Source: Actinomycetes bacterium (GTDB lineage: Bacteria > Actinomycetota > Actinomycetes > S36-B12). Taken from it: 8,531 bases of DNA. The notes under the pieces were generated by a model, which was not told the DNA's origin, ran no database searches, and saw only the letters and a list, made by a program, of their open reading frames with translations. Shown piece after piece: positions 1-5,590 of this stretch. The stretch spans positions 1-8,531 of the forward strand of contig JAUHZW010000085.1 in the NCBI GenBank assembly GCA_030425745.1. The letters are read 5' to 3'. Every line of letters begins with the position of its first letter. Position 1 is the stretch's first letter. The position numbers were made by a program, and so were the translations under genes.

Positions 1-207
1 GTCAGCTATGCCGGCACGCCGACCCTGGCGCGGCAGATAGAGCAGGGCGCACCGGCCGACATCTTCGTCTCCGCCAATGCCGACTGGATCGACCGCCTCG
101 AGGATGAACGGCTCCTGCGCGCCGGATCGCGGCGTGTCGTCATGGGCAACCGGCTGGTGCTGGTCGCCCCGGCCGGAACCATCGGCCCGATCGAACTCGG
201 CCCGGAA
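1..207 (+). pseudogene. modA: modA fragment: molybdate ABC transporter substrate-binding protein, middle part only
   Basis: Reading frame 1 from the window edge gives a stretch typical of ModA, the extracytoplasmic molybdate-binding protein of the ModABC importer. Key blocks are TLARQIEQGAPADIF, then SANADWIDRLE, then MGNRLVLVAP (residues from about codons 8, 23 and 48), in family order and spacing. The 5' part, with signal peptide, lies outside the window. The match ends near 190-207, where the sequence becomes the 3' end of a hydratase gene on the other strand, so the C-terminal half of ModA is missing. The frame stays open to 516, but past about 207 it only reads antisense to the hydratase and shows no ModA residues. 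Whether this is a true pseudogene created by recombination or one side of an assembly chimera cannot be decided here. Identification as ModA is confident; pseudogene status is inferred. Confidence 0.75.
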
Positions 208-951
208 TACGTCTCCCGGTGCGACCGGAACCATGGCATGGAGGGCGCCGGTCATGATGATGCTGCCCGCGGGGAGCGTGACTCCCAGCGGCGCGAGGGT
301 GTTGGCCAGCCAGGCCACCGTCGCGAGCGGATCACCCATGGCCGCAGCCCCGGCCCCCGTCGCCACGACCTCACCGTTCTTGGTGAACACCATCCCGATG
401 AGGCGCGGGTCGACATCGTCGATGGGCACCATCGTGCTGCTCACAGCGATCGCTCCGTTGCTGGCCAGATCGGCGACGGTGTCCGCAAGCTTGATCTTCC
501 AGTCGGCGATCCGTGAGTCCACGATCTCCAGCGACGCGACGAGGCCGGCCGCAGCACGGCGGGCGTCGAGGGGCGTGCAGTCGGGGCCGCTGAGCTCCTC
601 GGCGAGGACGACCGCGATCTCACCCTCCATGCGCGGTGCGATGAAGGCATCGACCGGCAGCACCGCTCCGTCGTTGTAGACCGTGGATGCGAAGACCGGA
701 CCGAAGTCGGGGGAGTCGACACCGAGCAGTTCCTGCATCGGGCGGGAGGTCAGCCCGAGCTTGTAGCCCGCGATGGTCTCGCCGCGATCGAGAAGGGCCC
801 GCGTCAGGTGGGTCTGGATCGCGTAGCCGTCTTCCATGCCGAGCTCCGGCTGCGCGTCGGTGAACGGGGCGATCGCCACCCCGGTGTCTCGCGCCTGCAG
901 CAGAGCCGCGGCATGCGCCTTCGCCTGCTCATCCGTCAGATTCACACTCAC
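1..951 (-). CDS. 2-keto-4-pentenoate hydratase (meta-cleavage pathway), 3' end replaced by antisense modA
   Basis: Hydratase of the MhpD/DmpE/XylJ family, which adds water to 2-hydroxypenta-2,4-dienoate to give 4-hydroxy-2-oxovalerate, in the cytoplasm. The GTG start at 951 is preceded by GAGGAG (957-962) with 5 bases between. Visible blocks are GYKLGLTS, LLGVDSPDFGPVF, RMEGEIAVVL, VDSRIADWKIKLADTVAD and GAGAAAMGDPLATVAWLAN. The DWKIK...DTVAD block and the LGV..PDFG block fit the hydratase better than 4-oxalocrotonate decarboxylase. About 254 codons lie between 951 and 190 against roughly 260 for the family, so only some 10 C-terminal residues are lost. After GDVFRAEFDR (ending about 187) the family pattern stops. 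The frame then runs without a stop through antisense modA and off the window, so the encoded tail is foreign or artefactual. It lies last in the leftward unit, 54 bases after the IclR gene. Its substrate is produced downstream of catechol meta-cleavage, linking it to the dioxygenases. Confidence 0.85.
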   Translation of the reverse strand, partial: MSVNLTDEQAKAHAAALLQARDTGVAIAPFTDAQPELGMEDGYAIQTHLTRALLDRGETIAGYKLGLTSRPMQELLGVDSPDFGPVFASTVYNDGAVLPVDAFIAPRMEGEIAVVLAEELSGPDCTPLDARRAAAGLVASLEIVDSRIADWKIKLADTVADLASNGAIAVSSTMVPIDDVDPRLIGMVFTKNGEVVATGAGAAAMGDPLATVAWLANTLAPLGVTLPAGSIIMTGALHAMVPVAPGDVFRAEFDRADGSGRGDQHQPVAHDDTPRSGAQEPFILEAVDPVGIGGDEDVGRCALLYLPRQGRRAGIAD

Positions 952-971
952 GTGCGCTCCTCGCTGTCGGT

Positions 972-995
972 CCTGGCGCCGCGATCGGCACCAGG
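972..995 (-). repeat. Intercistronic hairpin between the regulator and hydratase genes
   Basis: CCTGG (972-976) pairs with CCAGG (991-995), and GCCG (978-981) pairs with CGGC (986-989), with one mismatch (977/990) and a 4-base loop. It sits in the 54-base gap after the IclR stop codon. There is no T-run, so it could be a weak terminator, an RNA-processing stem that lowers hydratase expression, or chance in GC-rich DNA. Confidence 0.3.
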
Positions 996-1005
996 GATGT
1001 GCCTA

Positions 1006-1839
1006 TCAGGATCCGGGGGCGGACTGCCGGTGTGGTTTCGCATCGTGGAACCCCAATCGGCGGCTGATCGTGGCGGCCGCCTCGACGGTGAGCCGGGCCA
1101 TCCGCTGGAGGGAGTCGCCCTGGACCCGCTGGATGGGCCCGGCGACGGAGAGGGCGGCCACGACCTCGCCGAGGCCGTTTCGGATGGGGGCGGCCACTGC
1201 TCCGGCACCCATCTCCGTCTCGTTCACCTGGATCGCCCAGCCACGTCGGCGGACGTCGTCCAACTGAGCGAGCAGGGCGGAGGGGTCCTTGATCGTGTAC
1301 GGCGTCTGCGCCGGCAGTTCCCACCCCTGAAGGAGATCCTGCAGCGCATGGGTGGGGAGCCAGGCGAGCAGCACCTTGCCGGTGCTGGTGCAATGCGCGT
1401 AGTTGCGGTGGCCGATACGGCCGAACAGGCGAAGGGTGTGGGGGCTCTCCCGGCGCTCGACGTAGACGACCTCTCGGCCGTCGAGAACGGCGACCTGGAC
1501 GGTCTCCTTGGTCGCGTTGCGCAGTTCGTCCATGACCGGGGTGCTGGCCTCGTGGAGGCTGGTGTTCATCGACACGGAGGCGCCGAGCTCGTACATCGCC
1601 AGCCCGAGCCGGTAGGCACCGGTGTCCGGATCCCGCTCCAGCAGGCGCTCCTCGGCGAGCGTGTGGAGCAGCCGATGGGCCGTGCTCTTACCGATACCCA
1701 GCCTCCGCGCCAACTCAGTGACACCGAGCTCGCGGGTGGCTGGGGAGAACTCCTTGAGCAGACGTGCGGCATTGCGCACACTCGAGAGGGTCGAGTGCTG
1801 ACGGGACTGCGCTGCCGCGTCTTCCTCAGCCGACGTCAT
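1006..1839 (-). CDS. IclR-family transcriptional regulator
   Basis: A 277-residue DNA-binding regulator of the IclR family, usual length about 250-280. A winged helix-turn-helix covers residues 19-79, with the recognition helix around 48-61 (LGIGKSTAHRLLHTL) and the wing at about 68-79 (ERDPDTGAYRLG). The C-terminal ligand-binding domain follows, with the family's CTSTGKVLLAWLP block and, near the end, VAAPIRNGLGEVVAALSVAGP. The ATG at 1839 overlaps the TGA of the upstream gene (ATGA, 1836-1839), and GAGGG lies 5 bases before it, so translation is probably coupled. Family members such as PcaU, PcaR and PobR control aromatic catabolism in response to a pathway compound. Its position beside a divergent catabolic operon and next to a three-repeat operator suggests it controls both units, including its own. 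The effector and whether it activates or represses are not visible. Confidence 0.93.
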   Translation of the reverse strand: MTSAEEDAAAQSRQHSTLSSVRNAARLLKEFSPATRELGVTELARRLGIGKSTAHRLLHTLAEERLLERDPDTGAYRLGLAMYELGASVSMNTSLHEASTPVMDELRNATKETVQVAVLDGREVVYVERRESPHTLRLFGRIGHRNYAHCTSTGKVLLAWLPTHALQDLLQGWELPAQTPYTIKDPSALLAQLDDVRRRGWAIQVNETEMGAGAVAAPIRNGLGEVVAALSVAGPIQRVQGDSLQRMARLTVEAAATISRRLGFHDAKPHRQSAPGS

Positions 1840-2513
1840 GGGGACCCTCGAAGCACGGCGAGAAGACGGGTCCGCGCGTTCGCGGCAGACCCGCTGGTCA
1901 GGGGGATGCCGGCGAGGACGTCATCGGCAGGGGAGATCTCCCGGGCCAGCAGCACGGTGCTGGCGTCGAGGCCAGCGGTCTCGGCCGCTCGCATCTCGCG
2001 GACGAGCGCGATCGAGCCCGGCGCGAGGTGGGCGATGGAGTCGTAGTCCCGGCTGGCGGTGGCATGGGTGTGAGCGAGGCCGGTGCCGGCGTGCTGGGCA
2101 TGGTGCGGGGTCAGACCGCTGCCGGGCGGCACCGTCAGGTGGTAGACGACCGACGACAGCCCGAGGGCGTCGCGCACCTGTGCCTGCTGCGGTGCGTCCG
2201 ACTCGTCGATCAGCCCGAGGGCGGGGGCGACGACCGGGTCGAAGAAGCGGAGCCGCCACCTGAGGCCGCCCTCCGCATCGTCGAGCTCGACCTCCGGGCC
2301 GGCCGGATCGGGCAGCGGATCGGTCGTGGCGATGACATGAAGGTTCCGGGCACCCACGGCGGCGACTGTGAGGTCATCGGCGGCCAGGAGCGGCATGCGG
2401 GCACGCTCACCAGGGGGCAGCTGGTCGGCGACGTCGAGGTAGGCGCGGTGGAGAGCTGAGACGTACGCGGCCATGGCCCGACGCATGCCCTCGGGGTCGG
2501 GAGGCGTGGACAT
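1836..2513 (-). CDS. Conserved-looking protein of unknown function with a histidine cluster
   Basis: A 225-residue cytoplasmic-looking protein with no signal peptide or membrane segment that I do not recognise. Coding is supported by the codon pattern, by its place at the head of the leftward unit, and by the ATGA overlap with the IclR gene. Residues 11-35 look helical. Residues 42-100 resemble an alpha/beta region, including LRWRLRFFDPVVAPALGL. Residues 124-150 hold six histidines (125, 137, 138, 141, 148, 150) inside a proline- and glycine-rich stretch that could bind a metal. The tail from about 160 is alanine- and leucine-rich. The ATG at 2513 has no Shine-Dalgarno sequence, but a -10-like TACCTT ends 6 bases upstream on its strand, so the mRNA may be leaderless. 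An internal ATG at codon 10 with a short GAGG before it is an alternative start. A role tied to the phenolic pathway or its regulator is inferred from context only. Confidence 0.75.
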   Translation of the reverse strand: MSTPPDPEGMRRAMAAYVSALHRAYLDVADQLPPGERARMPLLAADDLTVAAVGARNLHVIATTDPLPDPAGPEVELDDAEGGLRWRLRFFDPVVAPALGLIDESDAPQQAQVRDALGLSSVVYHLTVPPGSGLTPHHAQHAGTGLAHTHATASRDYDSIAHLAPGSIALVREMRAAETAGLDASTVLLAREISPADDVLAGIPLTSGSAANARTRLLAVLRGSP

Positions 2514-2519
2514 GGCGGG

Positions 2520-2525
2520 AAGGTA
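2520..2525 (-). promoter_or_regulatory. Candidate -10 element of the leftward unit (leaderless)
   Basis: TACCTT on the minus strand fits the actinobacterial TANNNT pattern and ends 6 bases before the ATG at 2513. That is the spacing expected if transcription starts at the A of the start codon. No good -35 hexamer is seen; the expected -35 zone lies in the repeats at 2531-2553, so regulation there would act on this promoter. Confidence 0.35.
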
Positions 2526-2530
2526 ACACG

Positions 2531-2573
2531 AGCGTCCCGCATACGGGGACGCTGTGCTTCCATGCGGGACGCG
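2531..2573. promoter_or_regulatory. Candidate operator: three GGGACGC repeats, PcaU-like layout
   Basis: Three roughly 10-bp repeats lie between the divergent genes. The first is inverted (2531-2540, AGCGTCCCGC). The second is direct (2544-2553, CGGGGACGCT) and forms a palindrome with the first, with 8 perfectly paired bases per arm. The third is direct (2564-2573, GCGGGACGCG), exactly 10 bases after the second. In addition, 2532-2542 and 2562-2572 are perfect 11-bp inverted copies of each other. A palindrome plus one direct repeat 10 bp further on is the arrangement described for the IclR-family regulator PcaU of Acinetobacter. Binding by the IclR protein encoded next door is inferred. The site lies between the candidate -10 elements of both units. 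Confidence 0.6.
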
Positions 2574-2580
2574 CTCTGCC

Positions 2581-2586
2581 TACTCT
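2581..2586 (+). promoter_or_regulatory. Candidate -10 element of the rightward operon
   Basis: TACTCT fits TANNNT and lies 8 bases downstream of the third operator repeat, mirroring the TACCTT on the other side. The -35 zone (about 2558-2563) has no good hexamer and is overlapped by the operator, as expected for a regulated promoter. It would give a 5' leader of roughly 55-60 bases containing the 2597-2612 palindrome. Confidence 0.3.
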
Positions 2587-2596
2587 CCCGTCACCG

Positions 2597-2612
2597 CGTG
2601 ATGTCCATCACG
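2597..2612. promoter_or_regulatory. Crp/GlxR-like palindrome
   Basis: Perfect 7-bp arms CGTGATG (2597-2603) and CATCACG (2606-2612) flank TC. The core GTGA-N6-TCAC matches the consensus core of actinobacterial Crp/GlxR sites (TGTGA-N6-TCACA), lacking only the outer T and A. GlxR is known to act on aromatic catabolic genes in Corynebacterium. The site lies 39 bases before the first dioxygenase start codon. Binding is inferred. Confidence 0.45.
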
Positions 2613-2638
2613 TGGACGCTCGCGAAAGCACTCCGCAG

Positions 2639-2645
2639 AAGGGGG
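2639..2645 (+). promoter_or_regulatory. Ribosome binding site deciding the start of the first dioxygenase
   Basis: AAGGGGG lies 5 bases before the ATG at 2651. It supports that start over the in-frame GTG at 2612, which would add a 13-residue tail not found in the family and would lie on the Crp-like palindrome. Confidence 0.6.
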
Positions 2646-2650
2646 CGCGC

Positions 2651-3559
2651 ATGGGGATCCTGCGCCTTGGCCACGTCGACATCACCGTGACCGATCTGGA
2701 CCTCGCCACGGCCTACTACACGGAGGTCATCGGCCTGCAGGAGGTCGAGCGCGACGAGGACTCGGTCTACCTCAAGTGCTGGGACGAGCCCAACCACCAC
2801 TCGCTGCGGCTCATCTACGGTCCGCGGGTCGGCTTCGAGCAGATGTCCTTCAAGGTCGAGCACGAGTCCGACCTCGACGACCTCGAGAACGCTGTCCAGC
2901 GCTACGGCTTCCCCGTCCAACGTGTCTCCAAGGGGGAGTCCGTCGGCCAGGGGGAGTCGATCCGCTTCGACACGCCCTCGGGCCAGACCATGGAACTGGT
3001 CCATGACATCGAGATGGTCGGCCGTGCCACGGCGCCGGTCAATCCCGCCCCGTTCGTCGAGGGCCTGAAGGGGATCGCCCCGCCGCGTCTGGACCACGTG
3101 CTGGTCACCGCGGAGGAGGTCGGCGACTCCGCGCAGTTCTACATGGACGTCTTCGGCTTCCGCCTGACCGAGCAGCTGCTCGATGGAGCCGGTCATCAGG
3201 CCGCCGTCTGGATGGAGACATCGCACCGGCCCCACGACCTCGCGATCGTGACGGGCAAGAACGGCGGCCTGCACCACTTCGCATGGTGGCTGGACGATTG
3301 GGACCACGTCCGTCGCTCCGCCGACATCCTCGCCTACAACGGCATCCAGATCGACATCGGTCCGACCCGCCACGGGATCACCCGTGGCAACACGATCTAC
3401 TTCTTCGACCCGCTCGGCACCCGCAATGAGGTCTTCACCGGCGGATACCGCCCCGATCCGGATTTCCCGACCATCACCTGGACCGAGGACAACATCGGCC
3501 GGGCCGTCTTCTACTACGAGGGTGAAGTGAACCAGCGCTTCATGTCGGTGCACACATGA
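2651..3559 (+). CDS. Catechol 2,3-dioxygenase-type extradiol ring-cleavage enzyme, copy 1
   Basis: Class I (vicinal oxygen chelate) extradiol dioxygenase of 302 residues, similar in length to XylE. It opens a catechol next to the hydroxyl pair to give a 2-hydroxymuconic semialdehyde-type product, using Fe(II) and O2. The N-terminal beta-alpha-beta-beta-beta domain pair (1-125) contains the family block YLKCWDE (40-46). The C-terminal domain holds the expected metal ligands His149 (RLDH), His209 (GLHHF) and Glu260 (RNE). It also has the second-shell residues His195 (PHD), His241 (PTRHG) and Tyr250 (IYFFDP), matching His153, His214, Glu265, His199, His246 and Tyr255 of XylE. Nothing looks broken. 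It is the first gene of the rightward operon and overlaps the second copy by 4 bp (ATGA). The preferred catechol (unsubstituted, alkyl or other) cannot be read from the sequence. Confidence 0.93.
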   Translation: MGILRLGHVDITVTDLDLATAYYTEVIGLQEVERDEDSVYLKCWDEPNHHSLRLIYGPRVGFEQMSFKVEHESDLDDLENAVQRYGFPVQRVSKGESVGQGESIRFDTPSGQTMELVHDIEMVGRATAPVNPAPFVEGLKGIAPPRLDHVLVTAEEVGDSAQFYMDVFGFRLTEQLLDGAGHQAAVWMETSHRPHDLAIVTGKNGGLHHFAWWLDDWDHVRRSADILAYNGIQIDIGPTRHGITRGNTIYFFDPLGTRNEVFTGGYRPDPDFPTITWTEDNIGRAVFYYEGEVNQRFMSVHT

Positions 3560-4467
3560 GCATCCTGCGACTGTCCCACGTCGAGATCCGCGTGCCGGAC
3601 CTCGAGCTCGCCACGGCGTACTACACCGAGGTCGTCGGCATGTACGAGACCGCACGCGAGCCTGACCGTGTGTTCCTGAAGTGCTGGGACGAGCACCAGC
3701 ACCACTCCCTGATCCTGACGTTCGCCCCCACCTACGGGCTCAACCACATGGGCTGGAAGGTCTCCGAGCGTGAGGACCTCGATCGGTACGCCACTCGGCT
3801 GGCTGACGCCGGTGTCGAGGTCGTGCGGTTCGAGGCAGGCGAGATCGGCCCGGGGCATGGGGAGTCCATCCGGTTCACGATGCCCAGCGGTCACGTCATG
3901 GAACTGGTGCACGGCATGGAGCAGGTCGGCAACCTGCTGCCCAATTTCAACCCGCCGCCCAAGCCACTCGGCCTCGTCGGCTTCGCGCCGCCTCGACTGG
4001 ACCACATCTTCCTCACCTGCGAGGACGTCGCTGCGAACACTGCGTTCCTTGTCGATGTCCTCGACTTCCACCTCACCGAGCAGATCCTCGGCGACGACGG
4101 CTTCCAGGTCGCGACCTGGCTGGAGCACTCGCACCACAGCCACGACATCGCTCTGGTGACCGGCCAGGACCGCGGTCTGCACCACTTCGCCTGGTGGGTC
4201 GATGACTGGAACGAGATCCGCAACGTTGCCGACGTCCTCGCCTACCACGGGGTCCGGATCGAGACGAACCCCACGCGGCACGGTGCCACGCGCGGTCACT
4301 GCATCTACTTCTTCGATCCGGCGGGCAACCGCAACGAGGCCTTCACCGGCGGCTACTGGGTCGATCCGGATGAGCCGCCGGTCACGTGGACCGAGGCGGA
4401 GATGGGTCGAGCGATCTTCTACTACGACGGCGTTGTGAACCAGCGGTTCCTGACGGTCCACAGCTGA
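3556..4467 (+). CDS. Catechol 2,3-dioxygenase-type extradiol ring-cleavage enzyme, copy 2
   Basis: A second class I extradiol dioxygenase, 303 residues, about 55% identical to copy 1 in a by-eye alignment with a single one-residue gap. All catalytic positions are kept: metal ligands His150, His210 and Glu261, and the residues His196, His242 and Tyr251. Both copies are therefore expected to be active Fe(II) enzymes. Divergence is strongest at residues 61-100 of the N-terminal domain, while the active-site domain and the C-terminus (from about 270) are much closer. The ATG overlaps the TGA of copy 1 and no clear Shine-Dalgarno sequence precedes it, so it is probably translated by coupling. This favours similar amounts of both proteins. 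Different substrate ranges or mixed oligomers are possible; neither can be read from the sequence. Confidence 0.93.
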   Translation: MSILRLSHVEIRVPDLELATAYYTEVVGMYETAREPDRVFLKCWDEHQHHSLILTFAPTYGLNHMGWKVSEREDLDRYATRLADAGVEVVRFEAGEIGPGHGESIRFTMPSGHVMELVHGMEQVGNLLPNFNPPPKPLGLVGFAPPRLDHIFLTCEDVAANTAFLVDVLDFHLTEQILGDDGFQVATWLEHSHHSHDIALVTGQDRGLHHFAWWVDDWNEIRNVADVLAYHGVRIETNPTRHGATRGHCIYFFDPAGNRNEAFTGGYWVDPDEPPVTWTEAEMGRAIFYYDGVVNQRFLTVHS

Positions 4468-4477
4468 GGGAGACGAC

Positions 4478-5590
4478 ATGACCACCACCGACACTCCGTC
4501 CTCCTCGCTGCCGCGCACCGAGCGCGGGGACGCGCCCGCCTACCTGCAGCGCTACCTCGACCGCGAGTCCCGGGGAGGCAAGCCCCACGACGTCGTCGAT
4601 CGCGGGGCGGACGACAACACGCCGCTCTACCTGCGGCGTTTCCGCGACCGAAAGTCTGGGGCCAACCCGTTGGAGATGCCGGTCCCCGAGTGGCAGGGCC
4701 AGGACCTCGGCGTGACGCAGGCCCGGGCGCGGCAGACCAAGACCAAGGAGATCGTGCCGCCTGACGCGGAAGCGGCCGGTCCCCGCACCACCACGCAGGT
4801 CCACATCATCCGGCACGGCGAGACCCAGGGGTACTCCACTGAGAGCGGGCTCACCCCGCTGGGCAGCTGGCAGGCCCATCGCCGCGGATTCGACATCAGC
4901 AAGGGAGTCCGCGACGGCGAGAAGATCCGCATCGTCTGCGCGGACACCAACCGGGCGCGGGAGACGGCGGAGCAGATCCACAAGGGCCTCCTCGACGGCC
5001 TGACGATGTGGGGACGGAACGCCGAGGTCACCGGCGTCGACGGCATGGAGGAGTTCCGCAACTTCCAGGTCTGGACACCCGAGGGTCTGCGTGATGTCAC
5101 CGGCGCCTTCCGGCTCTACCAGAAGGAGATGGAGAAGTACGAACGCGTCGCGCACGGCGACCGCCCGCTGTGGCTCGTCGAGGTGGACCGCTTCTGGCGC
5201 ACCCAGCAGGGCGGCGGTGATCCCATCACCTACTGGACGCAGATCCCGATGCTGTGCTTCGAGCCGCCATCGGCGACCATCCGCCGCTTCTGGGCCGGCA
5301 TCCTCCGCGTGCAGGAGGAGACCCCCGGTGAGCGCATCATCGTCGCCACCCACTCCGGCCCCATCCGTGTCTTCGCCATGGCCGCCCACGGCTACGACCC
5401 GGGCGAGCCATACAACACCGAGGAGGTCATCGTGAAGCTCCTCGAGGGCGACCGCGGGGCGTTCCTGGCCTACCGCAACCGCGTGTCCGAGGTGCAGGTC
5501 CCGCAGATGGACGAACTGCCCGACTGGTGGGAGGGCCTGTCCGGCCGAGCCCTGCCGACATCACTGCGATCGGAGGAGGCAGGCGCATGA
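4478..5590 (+). CDS. Histidine phosphatase (RHGE) superfamily protein with N-terminal extension, likely aryl-phosphate phosphatase
   Basis: A 370-residue protein. The catalytic domain begins near residue 106 with the phosphatase signature RHGET (112-116), whose His113 would carry the phosphate. It continues with the arginine of the NRARETA block (Arg159) and the second histidine in ATHSG (His292). Such enzymes hydrolyse phosphate monoesters through a phosphohistidine. The first about 100 residues are extra to the family, charged and probably flexible. They contain two copies of a short motif, YLQRYLDRESRG (22-33) and YLRRFRDRKSG (51-61). The ATG at 4478 follows GAGGGAG with 5 bases between, 10 bases after the dioxygenase stop. 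The gene ends in an ATGA overlap with the kinase beta-like gene. That context points to removing phosphate from an aryl phosphate made by the next two gene products. A glycolytic phosphoglycerate mutase role is unlikely. The substrate is inferred. Confidence 0.85.
   Translation: MTTTDTPSSSLPRTERGDAPAYLQRYLDRESRGGKPHDVVDRGADDNTPLYLRRFRDRKSGANPLEMPVPEWQGQDLGVTQARARQTKTKEIVPPDAEAAGPRTTTQVHIIRHGETQGYSTESGLTPLGSWQAHRRGFDISKGVRDGEKIRIVCADTNRARETAEQIHKGLLDGLTMWGRNAEVTGVDGMEEFRNFQVWTPEGLRDVTGAFRLYQKEMEKYERVAHGDRPLWLVEVDRFWRTQQGGGDPITYWTQIPMLCFEPPSATIRRFWAGILRVQEETPGERIIVATHSGPIRVFAMAAHGYDPGEPYNTEEVIVKLLEGDRGAFLAYRNRVSEVQVPQMDELPDWWEGLSGRALPTSLRSEEAGA
5572..5579 (+). promoter_or_regulatory. Strong ribosome binding site inside the phosphatase 3' end
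   Basis: GGAGGAGG lies 7 bases before the ATG at 5587, inside the last codons of the phosphatase gene. It fixes that ATG as the start of the beta-like gene over the in-frame GTG at 5527, and suggests high initiation in addition to coupling through the ATGA overlap. Confidence 0.7.

Noticed and set aside
208..516. Continuation of the modA frame beyond the junction
   Set aside because: The translation loses all ModA character, and the minus strand there encodes the conserved hydratase.
190..951. 4-oxalocrotonate decarboxylase instead of hydratase
   Set aside because: Same family and hard to separate, but the LGV..PDFG and DWKIK..DTVAD blocks resemble DmpE-type hydratases more closely than the decarboxylase.
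2612..2650. GTG at 2612 as the start of the first dioxygenase
   Set aside because: It adds 13 residues without family similarity and overlaps the Crp-like palindrome. The ATG at 2651 has AAGGGGG at good spacing and gives the standard N-terminus.
5527..5586. GTG at 5527 as the start of the beta-like gene
   Set aside because: The extra residues read an alternative frame of the phosphatase 3' end. The ATG at 5587 has GGAGGAGG before it and begins the recognisable domain.
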